Shown here: positions 33,146 to 43,479 of the stretch, in pieces | Numbering within the stretch: position 1 is the stretch's first letter | Layout: each line of letters starts with the position of its first letter | Assembly: GCF_022179805.1 (NCBI RefSeq) | Contig: NZ_BPUO01000018.1 | Location: forward strand, 1-64,000 | Source of the DNA: Cupriavidus pauculus | GTDB taxonomy: Bacteria > Pseudomonadota > Gammaproteobacteria > Burkholderiales > Burkholderiaceae | Direction of reading: 5' to 3' | Length of the DNA stretch: 64,000 bases | Made by a program: the position numbers and the translations under genes | The notes under the pieces: model-generated | Database searches by the model: none | The model's input: only the letters and a program-made list of their open reading frames with translations | What the model was told of the DNA's origin: nothing

Positions 33146-34060
33146 TCACTTCACCCGCTCACTCCAATACCCCGGCCTTGAAAAAGCCTGCTTCAGATGT
33201 TCGATGAAGAAGCGGATCTTGGCCGGCACCGGACGCTGCTGCGGGTACACCGCCAGGATGTCGTAGTCGGGCAGCGCGAACTCGTCGAGTACCGTGATCA
33301 GCTCGCCGCTCTCCAGCTGGGGCAGGATTTCCCAGGTCGAGCGCCAGCCCAGGCCCAGGCTTTCGCCGGTCCAGCGGTGCAGCAATTCCCCATCGTTGCA
33401 GTCGAGGTTGCCGCGCACGCGCACCGTCACCGTCTTGCCGTCCTGCTGGAAGTACCAGCCACGCTGCTGCCCCCCTTGCAGGTTGAACGCTAGGCAGTTG
33501 TGCCGTTCGAGGTCCTCCAGCGTATGGGGCACGCCGTGCTGCGCAAAGTACGCGGGCGTGCCGCACACCACGCGCTTGTTCGTCGCCAGCTTGATCGCCA
33601 CGAAGTTCGGGTCGATGGCGCCGCCGATGCGGATGCCCACGTCGTAGCCTTCGCGCACCAGGTCCACCACGCGGTCGGTCAGGTTGAACGAGATCTGGAC
33701 TTCGGGGTTGGCGGCCAGGAAGGCCGGCGCGTGCGGCGCGACGTGCTTGCGCCCGAATGCAGCAGGTGCCGAGACGATCAGGTGGCCGGTGGCCTTGTGC
33801 TTGCCCTCGGCAATCAGCATCTCCGCGCGGTCCAGGTCGGACAGCGCCTTCTTGCATTGCTCCATGAACGCCGCGCCCTGCTCGGTCACGACGATGCGCC
33901 GGGTGGACCGGTGCAGCAGCTTCACGCCGATGCGCGCCTCCAGCGCGTTGATGCGCCGGCCAATCATGACCGGCGTCACGTCCTGGGTCAGGGCGGCCGC
34001 GGCCATGCTGCCATGTTCCACCACGGCGATGAATGCTTCGATTTGTTTGAGTTTGTCCAT
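33146..34060 (-). CDS. LysR-family transcriptional regulator
   Basis: A 304-residue LysR regulator. The HTH occupies the first 60 residues (MDKLKQIEAFIAVVEHGSMAAA through RINALEARIGVKLLHRSTRRIVVTEQG), and a periplasmic-binding-type effector domain follows. The start at 34060 gives the canonical LysR opening; further upstream frame is not conserved. Neighbours are a palindromic repeat and a membrane protein gene. Its target is not obvious; it does not face a divergent gene, since its upstream neighbour runs the same way. Confidence 0.93.
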   Translation of the reverse strand: MDKLKQIEAFIAVVEHGSMAAAALTQDVTPVMIGRRINALEARIGVKLLHRSTRRIVVTEQGAAFMEQCKKALSDLDRAEMLIAEGKHKATGHLIVSAPAAFGRKHVAPHAPAFLAANPEVQISFNLTDRVVDLVREGYDVGIRIGGAIDPNFVAIKLATNKRVVCGTPAYFAQHGVPHTLEDLERHNCLAFNLQGGQQRGWYFQQDGKTVTVRVRGNLDCNDGELLHRWTGESLGLGWRSTWEILPQLESGELITVLDEFALPDYDILAVYPQQRPVPAKIRFFIEHLKQAFSRPGYWSERVK

Positions 34061-34173
34061 AACGCCATTTGTCTCCTGCCGCCACATTGTGAGGCATCGA
34101 CGCCATGGTGCGATATCCCCGCGCGGCGATGCTGCGCATGACGGGGCCGCAATGAACCGGCCGGGAAAGCGCG

Positions 34174-34842
34174 CTAGCGGCCCAGCTTCTCGCTGATCTC
34201 GGCCGCCTCGCCCAGCACGTAGGCCAGCCGGCGCAGCGGCGCGCTGCACTGCAGCTGGGCGAACAGCGCCAGCGCCGCGCCACCCACCAGCACTGCGCCG
34301 TAGATGGCCACCAGCGCGGGCGCATGGCCCGGCTTGACCACCGCCAATCCGTCGGCCAGCACTGCGGCGGCGGGGGCCAGGGCCAGCACCAGCGCCACGG
34401 TGCGCGCCCCGCCCTCCCAGAGCCGCGCCTGCAGCAGCACGCGGCGCTCCCGGGCCCGCAACTGCAGCGCGGGAATGCGGCCCAGACGCAGCAGCAGCGC
34501 GTTCTCGACCTCGTTCTGGGTATCGACCCGGCGGGACAACCAGTGCATCGGATGACGCAGTGCATCACGGCGCGCCAGCAGGCGCGCGAACCAGGCCGCC
34601 ACGTAGAACACGCCGCTCACGGCCAGCAGCACGTGAAACGCCTCGGGCAGCCAGGCCGGAGGCGGCTGCAGCAAGATCTGGTGCCACCAGACCAGGCCGC
34701 CGCCGGCCACCAGAGAAGGCACCAGCGCCAGCACGAAGCCTGCCCACAACACCATTGCCAGCCGGCTGTCCGGCGACTTCTCGGCCGGCGCCGTCTGCAA
34801 CGCTTCCATCAGTTCATAGGTCGTCGGCAGCCGCGTGTACAT
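34174..34842 (-). CDS. Hypothetical membrane protein
   Basis: A 222-residue protein of unknown family. Hydrophobic segments at about 28-52 (RLAMVLWAGFVLALVPSLVA), 66-87, 145-162 and 178-198 suggest four membrane helices. The loop between helices 2 and 3 is Arg-rich (LSRRVDTQNEVENALLLRLGRIPALQLRARERR region, about 103-135). The leader MYTRLPTTYELMEALQT is short and polar. It is divergent from gcl across 285 bases and upstream of lysR on the same strand. I see no clue to function. Confidence 0.75.
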   Translation of the reverse strand: MYTRLPTTYELMEALQTAPAEKSPDSRLAMVLWAGFVLALVPSLVAGGGLVWWHQILLQPPPAWLPEAFHVLLAVSGVFYVAAWFARLLARRDALRHPMHWLSRRVDTQNEVENALLLRLGRIPALQLRARERRVLLQARLWEGGARTVALVLALAPAAAVLADGLAVVKPGHAPALVAIYGAVLVGGAALALFAQLQCSAPLRRLAYVLGEAAEISEKLGR

Positions 34843-35006
34843 GGCAGGGGCAAGGCAATTCCAAACCCGCTATTTTGACCCGGTCAGCGCTGACGCCGAT
34901 AGGGGAAAAGCGCCCTAAATGGCCCTCCCCCCTCGGATCGGGGGAGTACCCCGACGTCACTCCGCACGTATCGAAAAATGCACTTTGCAGGCACCTCTGC
35001 TGCGCG

Positions 35007-35015
35007 ATTGCATAC
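35007..35015. promoter_or_regulatory. ATTGCATAC motif upstream of gcl
   Basis: The nonamer ATTGCATAC at 35007-35015, about 113 bases before gcl, is identical to the one in the allC/dctA control region (30395-30403). It may be a shared half-site for one regulator. Two copies could be chance, so confidence is low. Confidence 0.35.
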
Positions 35016-35127
35016 GTGCAGTATCGAATCAAGTGATCGCCCTTCTGTTTATCCACAGGCTCCCCGGGCATAGGATCGATCCCAGAACAAATCCCACCCA
35101 TTCTTTTTGAGCGTATTGGAGACAGAC

Positions 35128-36911
<1,784 letters not shown>

Positions 36912-36912
<1 letters not shown>

Positions 36913-36959
36913 AGCCTTAAAGCCTTGAAGCCTTAAGCCGCGGCGACACCCCGCGGCTT
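36912..36959 (+). repeat. AAGCCTTR triplet repeat and intercistronic hairpin
   Basis: AAGCCTT occurs at 36912-36918, 36920-36926 and 36928-36934 with an 8-base period, starting on the last base of the gcl stop codon. It runs directly into a hairpin, AAGCCGCGG / CCGCGGCTT at 36935-36943 and 36951-36959, loop of 7. There is no T-run, so it is more likely an mRNA processing or stability element than a full terminator between gcl and hyi. Confidence 0.75.
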
Positions 36960-37026
36960 GCCCCTCGCCCCGCTCCACCGGGGCGGCGGGGCACCGTTTT
37001 TCCCCAACACCGAGAGAGACATCACA

Positions 37027-37806
37027 ATGCCAAAGCTCGCAGCCAATCTGACGATGCTGTTCAACGAAGTCGGTTTCCTGGATCGCTTCGAGGCCGCCGC
37101 CCGCGCCGGCTTCCGTGGCGTGGAGTTCCTGTTCCCGTACGCGTTTCACGCCGACCAGATCGCCGACCGCCTGAACCGTTTCCAGCTTGACCTGGTGCTG
37201 CACAACCTGCCGGCCGGCAAGTGGGATGCGGGCGAGCGCGGCATTGCCTGCCATCCGGATCGCGTTGGCGAATTCCAGGACGGCGTGGGCGAGGCCATCA
37301 AGTACGCAAAGGTGCTGGGTGTGCGGCAGCTGAACTGCCTGGTCGGCATCCTGCCGCAGAACGTCAAGCGCGAGCAGGCCAATGAAACGCTGGTCGAGAA
37401 CCTGCGCTTTGCTGCCAACGCGCTGGCCGCCGAGCAGCTCGACCTGCTGGTCGAACCGATCAACACGTTCGACATCCCCGGCTTCTTCCTGTCGCGCACG
37501 CAGCAGGCCATCGACCTGATTGGCCAGGTCAACGCGCCCAACCTGTACGTGCAGTACGACATCTATCACATGCAGCGCATGGAAGGCGAGATCGCCAACA
37601 CGATCAAGGCCAACCTGCCGAAGATCCGCCACGTGCAACTGGCCGACAACCCGGGCCGCAACGAACCGGGCACGGGCGAACTGAACTACCAGTACCTGTT
37701 CCGCTTCCTCGACGAAGTGGGCTACCAGGGCTGGATCGGCTGCGAGTACAAACCGAAGACCACCACCGAGGAAGGGCTGGGCTGGCGCAAGGCACACGGC
37801 CTGTAA
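37027..37806 (+). CDS. hyi: Hydroxypyruvate isomerase
   Basis: A 259-residue TIM-barrel enzyme of the xylose-isomerase-like fold. It interconverts hydroxypyruvate and tartronate semialdehyde in the glycerate pathway. Features include MLFNEVGFLDRFEAAARAGFRGVEFLFPY near 10-38, LLVEPINTFDIPGFFLSRTQQA near 138-160 with the catalytic Glu, and YDIYHMQRMEG and GCEYKPKTTTEEGL with the second Glu. Length is that of E. coli Hyi (258). It follows gcl by 114 bases, and a palindromic repeat separates it from glxR. Confidence 0.95.
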   Translation: MPKLAANLTMLFNEVGFLDRFEAAARAGFRGVEFLFPYAFHADQIADRLNRFQLDLVLHNLPAGKWDAGERGIACHPDRVGEFQDGVGEAIKYAKVLGVRQLNCLVGILPQNVKREQANETLVENLRFAANALAAEQLDLLVEPINTFDIPGFFLSRTQQAIDLIGQVNAPNLYVQYDIYHMQRMEGEIANTIKANLPKIRHVQLADNPGRNEPGTGELNYQYLFRFLDEVGYQGWIGCEYKPKTTTEEGLGWRKAHGL

Positions 37807-37825
37807 AGCTCCCCTTTCTGTTTTC

Positions 37826-37952
37826 GCTCCCCTCTCCCGCCGCGCGGGAGAGGGGTTGGGGGAGAGGGCCAGCGCCTCAAGACGCGATAGCGGCCATTTG
37901 CACCGCACCGCCCTCACCCCCGCCCCTCTCCCACTGCATGGGAGAGGGGAGC
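37826..37952. repeat. Interspersed palindromic repeat, 127-bp copy
   Basis: This copy opens GCTCCCCTCTCCCGCC and closes with GGGAGAGGGGAGC, with inner GAGGGGTTGGGGGAGAGGGC facing GCCCTCACCCCCGCCCCTCTC. The middle differs from those at 32998 and 41860. It lies inside the glyoxylate operon, between hyi and glxR. Confidence 0.92.
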
Positions 37953-38001
37953 AAACCATCAGCAGTTTGAAACGAATTCATTCATCAGAGGAGACATCAA
38001 C

Positions 38002-38925
38002 ATGGCAAATCAACGCAACGTCGGCTTTATCGGCCTGGGCATCATGGGTGCGCCGATGGCGGGCCACCTGCGCGCCGCCGGTCACACGCTGTTCGTGCAT
38101 GACGTGAACCCTGCCCCGCAAGTGCTGGTCGATGCCGGCGTGACGGTCTGCACCAGCGCCGAGGAAGTGGCCAAGCGTGCCGACATCATCGTCATCATGG
38201 TGCCGGATACCCCGCACGTGGAAGCGGTGCTGTTTGCCGACAAGGGCGTGGCTGCCGCGTTCAAGACGGCTGGCAAGGAAGCCACCTACGGCAAGATCGT
38301 GGTCGACATGAGCTCGATCTCGCCCATCGCCACCAAGGACTTTGCCGCGCGCATCAACAAGCTGGGCGCGTCGTACCTGGACGCTCCGGTGTCGGGCGGC
38401 GAAGTGGGTGCCAAGGCTGCGTCGCTGACGATCATGGTCGGCGGCCCGTCGGAAGCCTTCGACGAAGTGAAGCCGCTGTTCGACCTGATGGGCAAGAACA
38501 TCACGCTAGTGGGCGGCAACGGCGACGGCCAGACCACCAAGGTGGCCAACCAGATCATCGTGGCGCTGAACATCCAGGCCGTGTCCGAGGCGCTGCTGTT
38601 CGCATCGAAGGCCGGCGCTGATCCGGCCAAGGTGCGCCAGGCGCTGATGGGTGGCTTTGCCGCGTCGCGCATTCTCGAAGTGCACGGCGAACGCATGGTC
38701 AAGCGTACGTTCGATCCGGGCTTCCGCATCGAGCTGCACCAGAAGGACCTGAACCTGGCGCTGCAGGGTGCCAAGGCGCTGGGCGTGGCGCTGCCGAACA
38801 CGGCCACCGCGCAAGAGCTGTTCAACACCTGCTCGGCGAACGGCTTCGGCAAGCAGGATCACTCGGCGCTGTGCCGTGCGATCGAAATCATGTCGAACCA
38901 CGAGATCGCCAAGGGCTCGAAGTAA
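38002..38925 (+). CDS. glxR: 2-hydroxy-3-oxopropionate (tartronate semialdehyde) reductase
   Basis: A 307-residue 6-phosphogluconate-dehydrogenase-type reductase that turns tartronate semialdehyde into D-glycerate with NAD(P)H. The nucleotide fold VGFIGLGIMGAPMAGHLRAAGH near 8-29 is plain, substrate motif YLDAPVSGGEVGAK near 125-138, and the catalytic Lys lies in NGDGQTTKVANQ near 173-184. It is the third gene of the operon after gcl and hyi. A TCAGAGGAG ribosome binding site lies upstream of the ATG. Confidence 0.95.
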   Translation: MANQRNVGFIGLGIMGAPMAGHLRAAGHTLFVHDVNPAPQVLVDAGVTVCTSAEEVAKRADIIVIMVPDTPHVEAVLFADKGVAAAFKTAGKEATYGKIVVDMSSISPIATKDFAARINKLGASYLDAPVSGGEVGAKAASLTIMVGGPSEAFDEVKPLFDLMGKNITLVGGNGDGQTTKVANQIIVALNIQAVSEALLFASKAGADPAKVRQALMGGFAASRILEVHGERMVKRTFDPGFRIELHQKDLNLALQGAKALGVALPNTATAQELFNTCSANGFGKQDHSALCRAIEIMSNHEIAKGSK

Positions 38926-39016
38926 GCCCGGCGCGCGGCCGCTTTCCATGTGGAAGGCGGCCGCCTGATTCTTCCGCAAGCATTTCCCGCATTCCCGCAT
39001 TTCATCAGGACCCCGC

Positions 39017-40339
39017 ATGTTCGCCACAGACGCCAATGCCGCCCCGCTGTCGCCCCAGCGGCAACCCGACTACCGCCACCCCACCCAGGCCCGTGCGCTG
39101 TTGCGCGACCTGTTCGATACGGCAGTGGCCGCCGTCAGTGCCAGCCACTGCCTGCCGCCGCACCTGCCGCGCCCGCCGAAGGGCCGCACCGTGGTGATTG
39201 GCGCGGGCAAGGCCGCCGCCGCGATGGCGCAGGCCGTGGAGTTGCACTGGCAAGGCGAGCTGTCGGGACTGGTGGTGACGCGCTACGGGCACGGTGCCGC
39301 CTGCAAGCGCATCGAGGTGGTCGAGGCCGCGCATCCCGTACCCGATGCAGCGGGCCAGCAGGCCGCGCAGCGCATGGTGGAGATGGTGCAGGGCCTGGGT
39401 CCCGACGACCTGGTGCTGTGCCTGATCTCTGGTGGCGGTTCCGCGTTGCTGGCCGCGCCGGCGCCGGGTCTGACGCTGGCCGACAAGCAGGCCGTGAACA
39501 AGGCGCTGCTGCGTAGCGGCGCCAGCATCGGCGAGATGAACTGCGTGCGCAAGCACCTCTCCGCGCTCAAGGGCGGACGCCTGGCGCTGGCGTGCGCACC
39601 GGCACGCGTTGAAACGCTGCTGATTTCCGATATTCCCGGCGACGACCCGACGCTGATCGCCAGCGGCCCCACGCTGCCCGACGCCACCACGTGCGCCGAT
39701 GCGCTCGCGGTCATCGCCAAATACGACATCGAAGTACCGGCCAACGTGCGCGCGCATCTGGAGTCCGGTGCCGGCGAAACGCCCAAGCCTGGCGATGCGC
39801 GCTTCGAGGGCCATCGCAGTGTGACGCTGGCCAGCGCCCAGCAGTCGCTGGAAGCCGCCGCCGCACGTGCCCGCGAACTTGGGCTGACCGCACACATCTT
39901 GTCCGACAGTATCGAAGGCGAAGCGCGCGACGTGGCCGAAGTGCACGCCGCCATCGCCCGCCAGGTGGCGGCCCATGGCCAGCCGTTCCAGAAGCCTTGC
40001 GTGATCCTGTCCGGTGGCGAAACCACGGTGACCGTGCGCGGCGAAGGACGCGGCGGCCGCAATGCCGAATTCCTGCTGGCACTGGCCGTGGCGCTCGACG
40101 GCCTGCCCGGTGTGCACGCCATTGCTGGCGACACCGACGGCATCGATGGCTCCGAGGACAACGCCGGCGCGCTGCTGGGCCCCGACACACTCACGCGCGC
40201 CGCCGCGCGTGGACTGTCCGCCCGCGCGCACCTGGACAACAACGACGGGTACGGTTTCTTTGCCGGTATCGACGACCTGATCGTCACCGGCCCGACCCGC
40301 ACCAACGTCAACGATTTCCGCGCGATCCTGATCATCTGA
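39017..40339 (+). CDS. ttuD: D-glycerate 2-kinase (TtuD/GckA/MOFRL family)
   Basis: A 440-residue MOFRL-family glycerate kinase, which phosphorylates glycerate at C2 to give 2-phosphoglycerate. Family features are KGRTVVIGAGKAAAAMAQAVE near 55-75, LCLISGGGSALLAAPAPGLTLADKQ near 134-158, the CVILSGGETTVTVRGEGRGGRNAEFLLA segment near 329-356 and AGDTDGIDGSEDNAGA near 372-387. Older annotation calls the family hydroxypyruvate reductase; the operon context favours kinase. Its product feeds enolase and the next gene, pyruvate kinase. Confidence 0.93.
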   Translation: MFATDANAAPLSPQRQPDYRHPTQARALLRDLFDTAVAAVSASHCLPPHLPRPPKGRTVVIGAGKAAAAMAQAVELHWQGELSGLVVTRYGHGAACKRIEVVEAAHPVPDAAGQQAAQRMVEMVQGLGPDDLVLCLISGGGSALLAAPAPGLTLADKQAVNKALLRSGASIGEMNCVRKHLSALKGGRLALACAPARVETLLISDIPGDDPTLIASGPTLPDATTCADALAVIAKYDIEVPANVRAHLESGAGETPKPGDARFEGHRSVTLASAQQSLEAAAARARELGLTAHILSDSIEGEARDVAEVHAAIARQVAAHGQPFQKPCVILSGGETTVTVRGEGRGGRNAEFLLALAVALDGLPGVHAIAGDTDGIDGSEDNAGALLGPDTLTRAAARGLSARAHLDNNDGYGFFAGIDDLIVTGPTRTNVNDFRAILII

Positions 40340-40383
40340 GATCGCGAGTCGCAGCACACAAGAGGATGGAGAAGGAGACTTTC

Positions 40384-41850
40384 ATGAGACGCCAGCGCAA
40401 AGCCAAGATCTTGGCCACCCTGGGCCCGGCCAGCTCGGACATCGCGGTGATCCGCGAGTTGTTCGATGCCGGTGCCGACGTGTTCCGCCTGAACTTCAGC
40501 CACGGCACCCATGACGATCACCGCGTGCGCTACGACGCCGTGCGTCAGATCGAAGCCGAGACCGGCCGGCCGATCGCGATCCTGGCCGACCTGCAGGGCC
40601 CGAAGCTGCGCATCGGCACGTTTGCCGTGGGCAAGGTGGCGGTACGCGCCGGTGACCCGTTCGTGCTCGACAGCGATCCCACGCCCGGCGACGCCACGCG
40701 CGTGTACCTGCCGCATCCGGAACTGTTCAAGGCAGCCAGCGCGGGCCAGTCGCTGCTGATCGACGATGGCAAGGTGCGCCTGAACATCGAGGCAGTGTCG
40801 AGCGGCAGCATCACAACGCGCGTCGCCAACAACGGCACGCTGTCCGACCGCAAGGGCGTGAACGTGCCCGATGCCGTGATTCCGATCCCGGCACTGACCG
40901 AGAAGGATCGGCGCGACCTGGCCTTTGCGCTGGAGCTTGGCGCCGACTGGATCGCGCTGTCGTTTGTGCAGCGTCCGTCGGATATCGTCGAGGCGCGCGA
41001 GATCATCGGCACGCGTGCCGGTGTGCTGTCGAAGATCGAGAAGCCGGCCGCGCTGCAGCAGCTTGACGAGATCGTGCGCGTGTCCGATGCCGTGATGGTG
41101 GCCCGTGGCGACCTGGGCGTGGAACTGCCGCCCGAGCGCGTGCCCGGCGTGCAGAAGCGCATCCTGCGTGTCTGCCGCCAGCTGGGCAAGCCGGTGGTGA
41201 TTGCCACGCAGATGCTGGAGTCGATGATCGACTCGCCGGTGCCCACGCGCGCCGAGGCATCCGACGTGGCCGCGGCCATCTACGACGGTGCCGATGCCGT
41301 GATGCTGTCGGCCGAGTCGGCCAACGGTCGCCATCCGGTGGCTGCAGTGTCGATGATGGACCGCATCATCGCCGAGGTGGAGCGTGATCCGCTCTACCGC
41401 AACATGATCGATGCCCAGCACGAGATGCCGCTGTCGACGCGCCAGGATGCAATCTGCGCCGCGCTGCGCGAAGTGACGCACATCATCGGCGCCAAGGCCA
41501 CGGTGACCTACACGTCGTCGGGTGCCACTGCGCTGCGCGCGGCACGCGAACGGCCGTGCGCGCCGATCGTCAGCATCACGCCGAACGTGGACATTGCGCG
41601 CCGTCTGGCCATTGCCTGGGGCGTGCACTCGACGGTCAGCCCCGACGTGCAAAGCGTGGACGAGATGGTGGAAGCCGCCGCACGCGCCGCGCTGGTGGAA
41701 GGCTACGCGGCACCGGGCGATCAGATCACTATCGCGGCCGGCATGCCGTTCGGACAAGGTGGTACGACCAACCTGCTGCGTGTGGCCGAGGTGGGTGCGG
41801 AAGTGGCGGCGCTGGATATCGGCAAGGTGCCGGCGGCGGCGGTTGTCTGA
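40384..41850 (+). CDS. pyk: Pyruvate kinase
   Basis: A 488-residue pyruvate kinase, forming ATP and pyruvate from phosphoenolpyruvate. Motifs include RKAKILATLGPASSD at the start, GADVFRLNFSHGTHDDH near 29-45, SKIEKPAALQQLDEIVRVSDAVMVARGDLGVELP with the catalytic Lys and metal Glu/Asp, and the DGADAVMLSAESANGRHP segment. This operon-linked copy (TtuE-like) completes a short route glyoxylate to pyruvate. A palindromic repeat lies 9 bases past the stop. Confidence 0.96.
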   Translation: MRRQRKAKILATLGPASSDIAVIRELFDAGADVFRLNFSHGTHDDHRVRYDAVRQIEAETGRPIAILADLQGPKLRIGTFAVGKVAVRAGDPFVLDSDPTPGDATRVYLPHPELFKAASAGQSLLIDDGKVRLNIEAVSSGSITTRVANNGTLSDRKGVNVPDAVIPIPALTEKDRRDLAFALELGADWIALSFVQRPSDIVEAREIIGTRAGVLSKIEKPAALQQLDEIVRVSDAVMVARGDLGVELPPERVPGVQKRILRVCRQLGKPVVIATQMLESMIDSPVPTRAEASDVAAAIYDGADAVMLSAESANGRHPVAAVSMMDRIIAEVERDPLYRNMIDAQHEMPLSTRQDAICAALREVTHIIGAKATVTYTSSGATALRAARERPCAPIVSITPNVDIARRLAIAWGVHSTVSPDVQSVDEMVEAAARAALVEGYAAPGDQITIAAGMPFGQGGTTNLLRVAEVGAEVAALDIGKVPAAAVV

Positions 41851-41859
41851 TTTGTTTTT

Positions 41860-41989
41860 GCTTCCCTCTCCCGCAAGGCGGGAGAGGGGCTGGGGGTGAG
41901 GGCATGGCGGCTCTGCTTGCCGACAAGTCGCGGATTGAACCGCTGGCCCTCACCCCCAACCCCTCTCCCACTGCGTGGGAGAGGGGAGC
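41860..41989. repeat. Interspersed palindromic repeat, 130-bp copy
   Basis: Copy with the arms GCTTCCCTCTCCCGC and GGGAGAGGGGAGC. The middle TCTGCTTGCCGACAAGTCGC and following ATTGAACCGC are nearly those of the copy at 32998. It lies between pyk and the metallopeptidase gene. Confidence 0.92.
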
Positions 41990-42067
41990 AAACCAGCGAG
42001 AAGGGATCAATCCGCAGCCGTTGCTATACTCCATCGGCATATAAGACCCCCGACGGAGCGTAACAAC

Positions 42068-42955
42068 ATGCGTCTCGATGACGAAGCCGAAAGCCAGAAC
42101 GTGGAGGATCGCCGCGGCGGCGGTGGCGGAGGATTCGGCCTGCCCATCGGCGGCAAGTCGATCGGGATTGGCACGGTGGTCATTGCGCTGGCCGCGTCGT
42201 ACTTCTTCGGCATCGACCCGGCGGTGATCTTCCAGGGCGCCTCGGTGATCCAGGGCCAGCAGCAGTCGGCGCCGCCGTCGCAACAGGCCCAGCGCCCGCC
42301 CGCCAACGACCAGCTATCGGTGTTCACGCGCAAGGTGCTTGGCAACACCGAGCGCACGTGGGAACACATCTTCGAAACCGACCTGAACCGCCGCTATGCG
42401 CCACCCACGCTGGTGATGTTCAGCGGCGCCACGCCCACCGCGTGCGGTACGGGCCAGTCGGCCATGGGTCCGTTCTATTGCCCGGCCGACCAGAAGGTCT
42501 ATATCGACCTGGCGTTCTACAACGAGTTGCGCCAGCGTTTTGGCGCGGGCGGTGACTTTGCCCAGGCATACGTGATCGCACACGAGATTGGCCATCACGT
42601 CCAGAACCTGCTTGGCGTGTCGGGCAAGGTCGACAGCGCGCGGCGCCGCATGAATGAAGCGCAGTCCAACCAGTTGTCGGTGCGCATGGAACTGCAGGCC
42701 GATTGCCTGGCCGGTGTCTGGGCCGCCACGGCGGGCAAGTTGAATCAGCAACTGCTGGAACCAGGCGATGTGGAGCAAGGGTTGAAAGCGGCGGCCGCCA
42801 TTGGCGACGACCGGCTGCAGCGGCAGGCGCAGGGCTACGTGGTGCCCGAGGCCTTCACGCATGGCACCAGCGAACAGCGCGTGAAATGGCTGCGCCAGGG
42901 ACTATCGACCGGCGATATCCGCAAATGCGACACGTTTGCCGCGCGGCAACTGTAG
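42068..42955 (+). CDS. ypfJ: Neutral zinc metallopeptidase, YpfJ type
   Basis: A 295-residue membrane-anchored protein of the YpfJ/neutral zinc metallopeptidase family. A short Gly-rich cytoplasmic part is followed by one helix (SIGIGTVVIALAASYFFGI, 31-49), a Gln/Pro-rich linker, and the catalytic domain. The zinc motif HEIGHH lies at 172-177, with RMELQADCLAGVW supplying the later Glu/Asp. Its substrate is not known; YpfJ relatives are often annotated as predicted metalloproteases without demonstrated targets. Confidence 0.93.
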   Translation: MRLDDEAESQNVEDRRGGGGGGFGLPIGGKSIGIGTVVIALAASYFFGIDPAVIFQGASVIQGQQQSAPPSQQAQRPPANDQLSVFTRKVLGNTERTWEHIFETDLNRRYAPPTLVMFSGATPTACGTGQSAMGPFYCPADQKVYIDLAFYNELRQRFGAGGDFAQAYVIAHEIGHHVQNLLGVSGKVDSARRRMNEAQSNQLSVRMELQADCLAGVWAATAGKLNQQLLEPGDVEQGLKAAAAIGDDRLQRQAQGYVVPEAFTHGTSEQRVKWLRQGLSTGDIRKCDTFAARQL

Positions 42956-43005
42956 GCGAACCCGGGGAAGCTTGAGGAAGGAAAGCGGAACTGCGGGGGA
43001 AAAAT

Positions 43006-43050
43006 CACCTGCGCGACGGAGAGAGAAGGAGGAGGTCGGTCGCGCAGGTG
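43006..43050. other. Strong 12-bp hairpin with polypurine loop
   Basis: CACCTGCGCGAC at 43006-43017 pairs perfectly with GTCGCGCAGGTG at 43039-43050. The 21-base loop is nearly all G and A on the plus strand and contains GGAGGAGG. It follows ypfJ by 50 bases with no T-run. It may be a transcript end or an RNA binding site for a GGA-type regulator; nothing further can be said. Confidence 0.6.
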
Positions 43051-43070
43051 GGAGAGAAACCGGAAATCAG

Positions 43071-43106
43071 AATCGGCGGCCCAGCGGATGGCGGGGGCCG
43101 CCGATT
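43071..43106. terminator. Convergent hairpin before the repeat-protein stop
   Basis: AATCGGCGGCC at 43071-43081 pairs with GGCCGCCGATT at 43096-43106, loop of 14, with short T or A flanks. It lies between ypfJ and the convergent repeat-protein gene and could end both transcripts, though neither side has a long T-run. Confidence 0.5.
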
Positions 43107-43131
43107 TGCGCTCTGGCGGGCTGACAGGTCA

Positions 43132-43479
43132 TCAGACCTTGTAGCCGTACAGATCGCCGTTGCGCGAGTTGTCGAGCGCCGAGCCGGAGATCTCGCCGCT
43201 GAATGCGCGCGAGCCTTCGCTGAAGCTGTCGAACTTGCCGGTGCGCGCACCTTCACCGAACGTGTCGAACTTGCCCTGGCGGGCGCCGTCCGTGAAGGTG
43301 TCGTACTTGCCACCAATCTTCGAACCTTCACTGAACGTGTCGAACTTGCCGGTGCGCGCGGCGTCGGCATACACGTCGAACTTGCCGACCTTCTTGGTGG
43401 CGGCGGGCGCGGCGAAAACGGCCGACGCGGCAAACGCCGCGAGCACGAGAGCGCCGCCAACGATACGTTTGGCGTTCAT
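43132..43479 (-). CDS. Secreted protein with 12-residue tandem repeats
   Basis: A 115-residue exported protein, start chosen at 43479 (MNAKRIVGGALVLAAFAASA) to give a clean signal peptide with cleavage near 24. From residue 32 there are five copies of a 12 to 13-residue unit of pattern GKFD-T/S/V-F/Y-x-D/E-G-A/S-R/K (at 32, 44, 57, 69 and 81). A 22-residue tail follows. Aromatic and acidic residues recur at fixed spacing, as in small metal- or surface-binding repeats. I do not recognise a family, and the function is open. Confidence 0.8.
   Translation of the reverse strand: MNAKRIVGGALVLAAFAASAVFAAPAATKKVGKFDVYADAARTGKFDTFSEGSKIGGKYDTFTDGARQGKFDTFGEGARTGKFDSFSEGSRAFSGEISGSALDNSRNGDLYGYKV

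Noticed and set aside
37826..37952. Rho-independent terminator inside the glyoxylate operon
   Set aside because: It has strong hairpins but no T-run, and its sequence is that of a dispersed repeat found elsewhere.
43132..43479. CRISPR-like or DNA-level tandem array in the repeat protein gene
   Set aside because: The repetition is in the protein and degenerate at DNA level; units are 36-39 bases with no unique spacers.
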